Positions 62,861-64,000 of a DNA stretch of 64,000 bases are shown here, one piece after another; position 1 is the stretch's first letter; every line of letters begins with the position of its first letter. The stretch spans positions 556,001 to 620,000 of the forward strand of contig NZ_CP016614.1 of assembly GCF_013377255.1 (NCBI RefSeq). Reading direction: 5' to 3'. Under the pieces are notes generated by a model. The model saw only the letters and a program-made list of their open reading frames with translations, did not search any database and was not told the DNA's origin. This DNA is from Mannheimia granulomatis. Lineage in GTDB: Bacteria > Pseudomonadota > Gammaproteobacteria > Enterobacterales > Pasteurellaceae. The translations under genes were made by a program, and so were the position numbers.

Positions 62861-63715
62861 TTAGTTAGCGGTATCAATTTCAGCAAAGGATTTGACTAAA
62901 TCATCAATCGCTTTCATTTGAGATACAAAGGCTTCTAATTTGGAAAGCGGTAAGGCTGAAGGACCATCACATTTTGCTGAGTTTGGATCCGGGTGAGCTT
63001 CTAAGAAAAGCCCTGCTAAACCAACAGCCATACCTGAACGGGCAAGTTCAGTGACTTGTGAGCGACGACCACCTGAAGCAGCTCCGAACGGATCACGGCA
63101 TTGCAGTGAATGGGTTACATCAAAGATTACTGGGCAACCTTTTGATACTTTTTTCATAATGCCGAAACCTAGCATATCCACCACTAAATTATCGTAACCA
63201 AAGTTGGTACCACGGTCGCAAAGAATCACATTTTCATTGCCACACTCTGCGATTTTTTCCACGATATTCCCCATTTGACCAGGGCTTAAAAATTGCGGTT
63301 TTTTTACATTAATTACCGCACCGGTGCGAGCCATTGCTTCAACCAAATCGGTTTGACGAGCTAAAAATGCGGGAAGCTGAATCACATCGACTACTTCAGC
63401 CACAGGTTTACATTGATAAATTTCGTGTACATCAGTGATGATATTCACTCCAAAAGTCTGTTTTAATTCTTGAAAAATTTTCAACCCTTCTTCCATACCC
63501 GGCCCACGGTAAGAATGGATAGACGAGCGGTTCGCCTTATCAAACGATGCTTTAAACACATAAGGTACGTTCAATTTTTGCGTGACTTCCACATACTGTT
63601 CACACACACGAAGTGCCATATCGCGGCTTTCCAGCACATTCATACCACCAAATAGGGTAAATGCTTTGTTATTCGCCACTTCAATATTACCGACTTTTAC
63701 AATTTTATCTGTCAT
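62861..63715 (-). CDS. kdsA: KDO-8-phosphate synthase
   Basis: Condenses phosphoenolpyruvate with arabinose-5-phosphate to start KDO synthesis for lipopolysaccharide; 284 aa TIM barrel. Motifs: FKASFDKANRSSIHSYRGPG (the Asn marks the metal-independent class), DVHEIYQCKPVAEVVDVIQL and FDVTHSLQCRDPFGAASGG. Together with kdsB elsewhere in the window it covers two of the KDO steps. It follows sirB1 on the minus strand, as in the E. coli prmC-sirB2-sirB1-kdsA order. Confidence 0.97.
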   Translation of the reverse strand: MTDKIVKVGNIEVANNKAFTLFGGMNVLESRDMALRVCEQYVEVTQKLNVPYVFKASFDKANRSSIHSYRGPGMEEGLKIFQELKQTFGVNIITDVHEIYQCKPVAEVVDVIQLPAFLARQTDLVEAMARTGAVINVKKPQFLSPGQMGNIVEKIAECGNENVILCDRGTNFGYDNLVVDMLGFGIMKKVSKGCPVIFDVTHSLQCRDPFGAASGGRRSQVTELARSGMAVGLAGLFLEAHPDPNSAKCDGPSALPLSKLEAFVSQMKAIDDLVKSFAEIDTAN

Positions 63716-63738
63716 AGGGGGTCCTTAATTTTAAGTGT

Positions 63739-63762
63739 CCTAGCACGCTTTAGCGTGCTAGG
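63739..63762 (-). terminator. Perfect hairpin between sirB1 and kdsA
   Basis: CCTAGCACGCT (63739-63749) and AGCGTGCTAGG (63752-63762) pair completely around TT. No T run follows, so it may be an RNA-stability or partial termination element rather than a strong terminator. Confidence 0.5.
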
Positions 63763-63769
63763 GGTAAAG

Positions 63770-64000
63770 TTAATGCACCAAACTTTTTTGGCTTTTGCGT
63801 TCCAAGCCTTGCACTTCCATTTTCAGCAATTCTGTAGATGGATCTTCAGGACATTGGTCGATAAAATAATTAATATCTTCTAAGGCTGCTTGGTAGCAAT
63901 CCATACTTGCTAACACCATACCTCGATCACGAATCTCGTATGGATCCTCCGGGCTAAAGGCTAGGCGGTATTCAATTAAGCGTAGCGTTTCTTCGTATTT
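63770..64000 (-). CDS. sirB1: SirB1-family protein, C-terminal part
   Basis: The last 76 residues of a gene continuing beyond the window (KYEETLRLIEYRLAFSPEDP at the edge; RGMVLASMDCYQAALEDINY; FIDQCPEDPSTELLKM). The TPR-like pattern and the position before kdsA fit SirB1/YchA, a protein of transglutaminase-like plus TPR architecture whose biochemical role is not settled. Only the TPR part is visible here. Confidence 0.82.
   Translation of the reverse strand, partial: KYEETLRLIEYRLAFSPEDPYEIRDRGMVLASMDCYQAALEDINYFIDQCPEDPSTELLKMEVQGLERKSQKSLVH

Noticed and set aside
1..64000. CRISPR array
   Set aside because: No regularly spaced direct repeats were found; the repeated words are uptake sequences and exoprotein repeats.

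Overview
The window reads as a Pasteurellaceae chromosome. The core genes are typical of that family (trpE-trpG-tautomerase-trpD, dhaK-dhaL-dhaM, lolC-lolD-lolE, kdsA-sirB1, exbB-exbD-tonB, clpP-clpX). The 9-base DNA uptake core AAGCGGTCA/ACAAGCGGT is scattered throughout, often as inverted pairs. That core is the Actinobacillus pleuropneumoniae/Mannheimia type, not the AAGTGCGGT of Haemophilus influenzae. A Mannheimia- or Actinobacillus-like organism is the best guess from sequence alone.

Bases 1-20352 are an accessory island built on a two-partner secretion locus. The outer-membrane transporter (tpsB, 5' end outside the window and with an apparent frame break near base 54) precedes a 3098-residue CdiA/FhaB-like exoprotein (1732-11028). 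After it comes an array of toxin-tail/immunity modules on the same strand, with the cistrons touching or overlapping: the native tail plus a lipoprotein; an orphan tail of the same type plus a lipoprotein; a long orphan (746 aa) plus a lipoprotein; a 34-aa tail remnant plus a second copy of that lipoprotein; a VENN-containing orphan (602 aa) plus a small membrane protein; and then decayed modules (a short C-terminal tail plus a small acidic protein, a nuclease-like tail fragment, and two broken copies of the tail/membrane-protein pair). The island ends in a fragment of another FhaB-like protein (19417-20352). Candidate toxins of two functional classes are present. The first tails carry a Ser-Asp-His set resembling an alpha/beta hydrolase and are paired with lipoproteins, which suggests action in the envelope. 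Others have membrane-protein partners or look like nucleases.

Bases 20458-64000 are ordinary core genome with high coding density. In order: a His-rich lipoprotein; pheA; a KefC-type antiporter; cyaA; fabB; glyA; nadK; an RNA methyltransferase; suhB; dxs; a CstA-family permease; a TatD-family nuclease; thrS; tonB-exbD-exbB; glpE; a YbbN-like chaperone; dhaMLK; trxB-kdsB; yidB; a Trm112-like protein; lpxK; clpX-clpP; a SufE-family protein; tRNA-Asp; a methyltransferase; trpD-tautomerase-trpG-trpE; yciO; rluB; an SLC13/RCK permease; lolE-lolD-lolC; kdsA; and the 3' part of sirB1. Operators that can be read directly include a PurR box at glyA, a TrpR operator overlapping the trpE -10 element, a FabR-like palindrome at fabB and a CRP-like site at dhaK. 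Many rho-independent terminators are clear, several of them formed by inverted uptake-sequence pairs.
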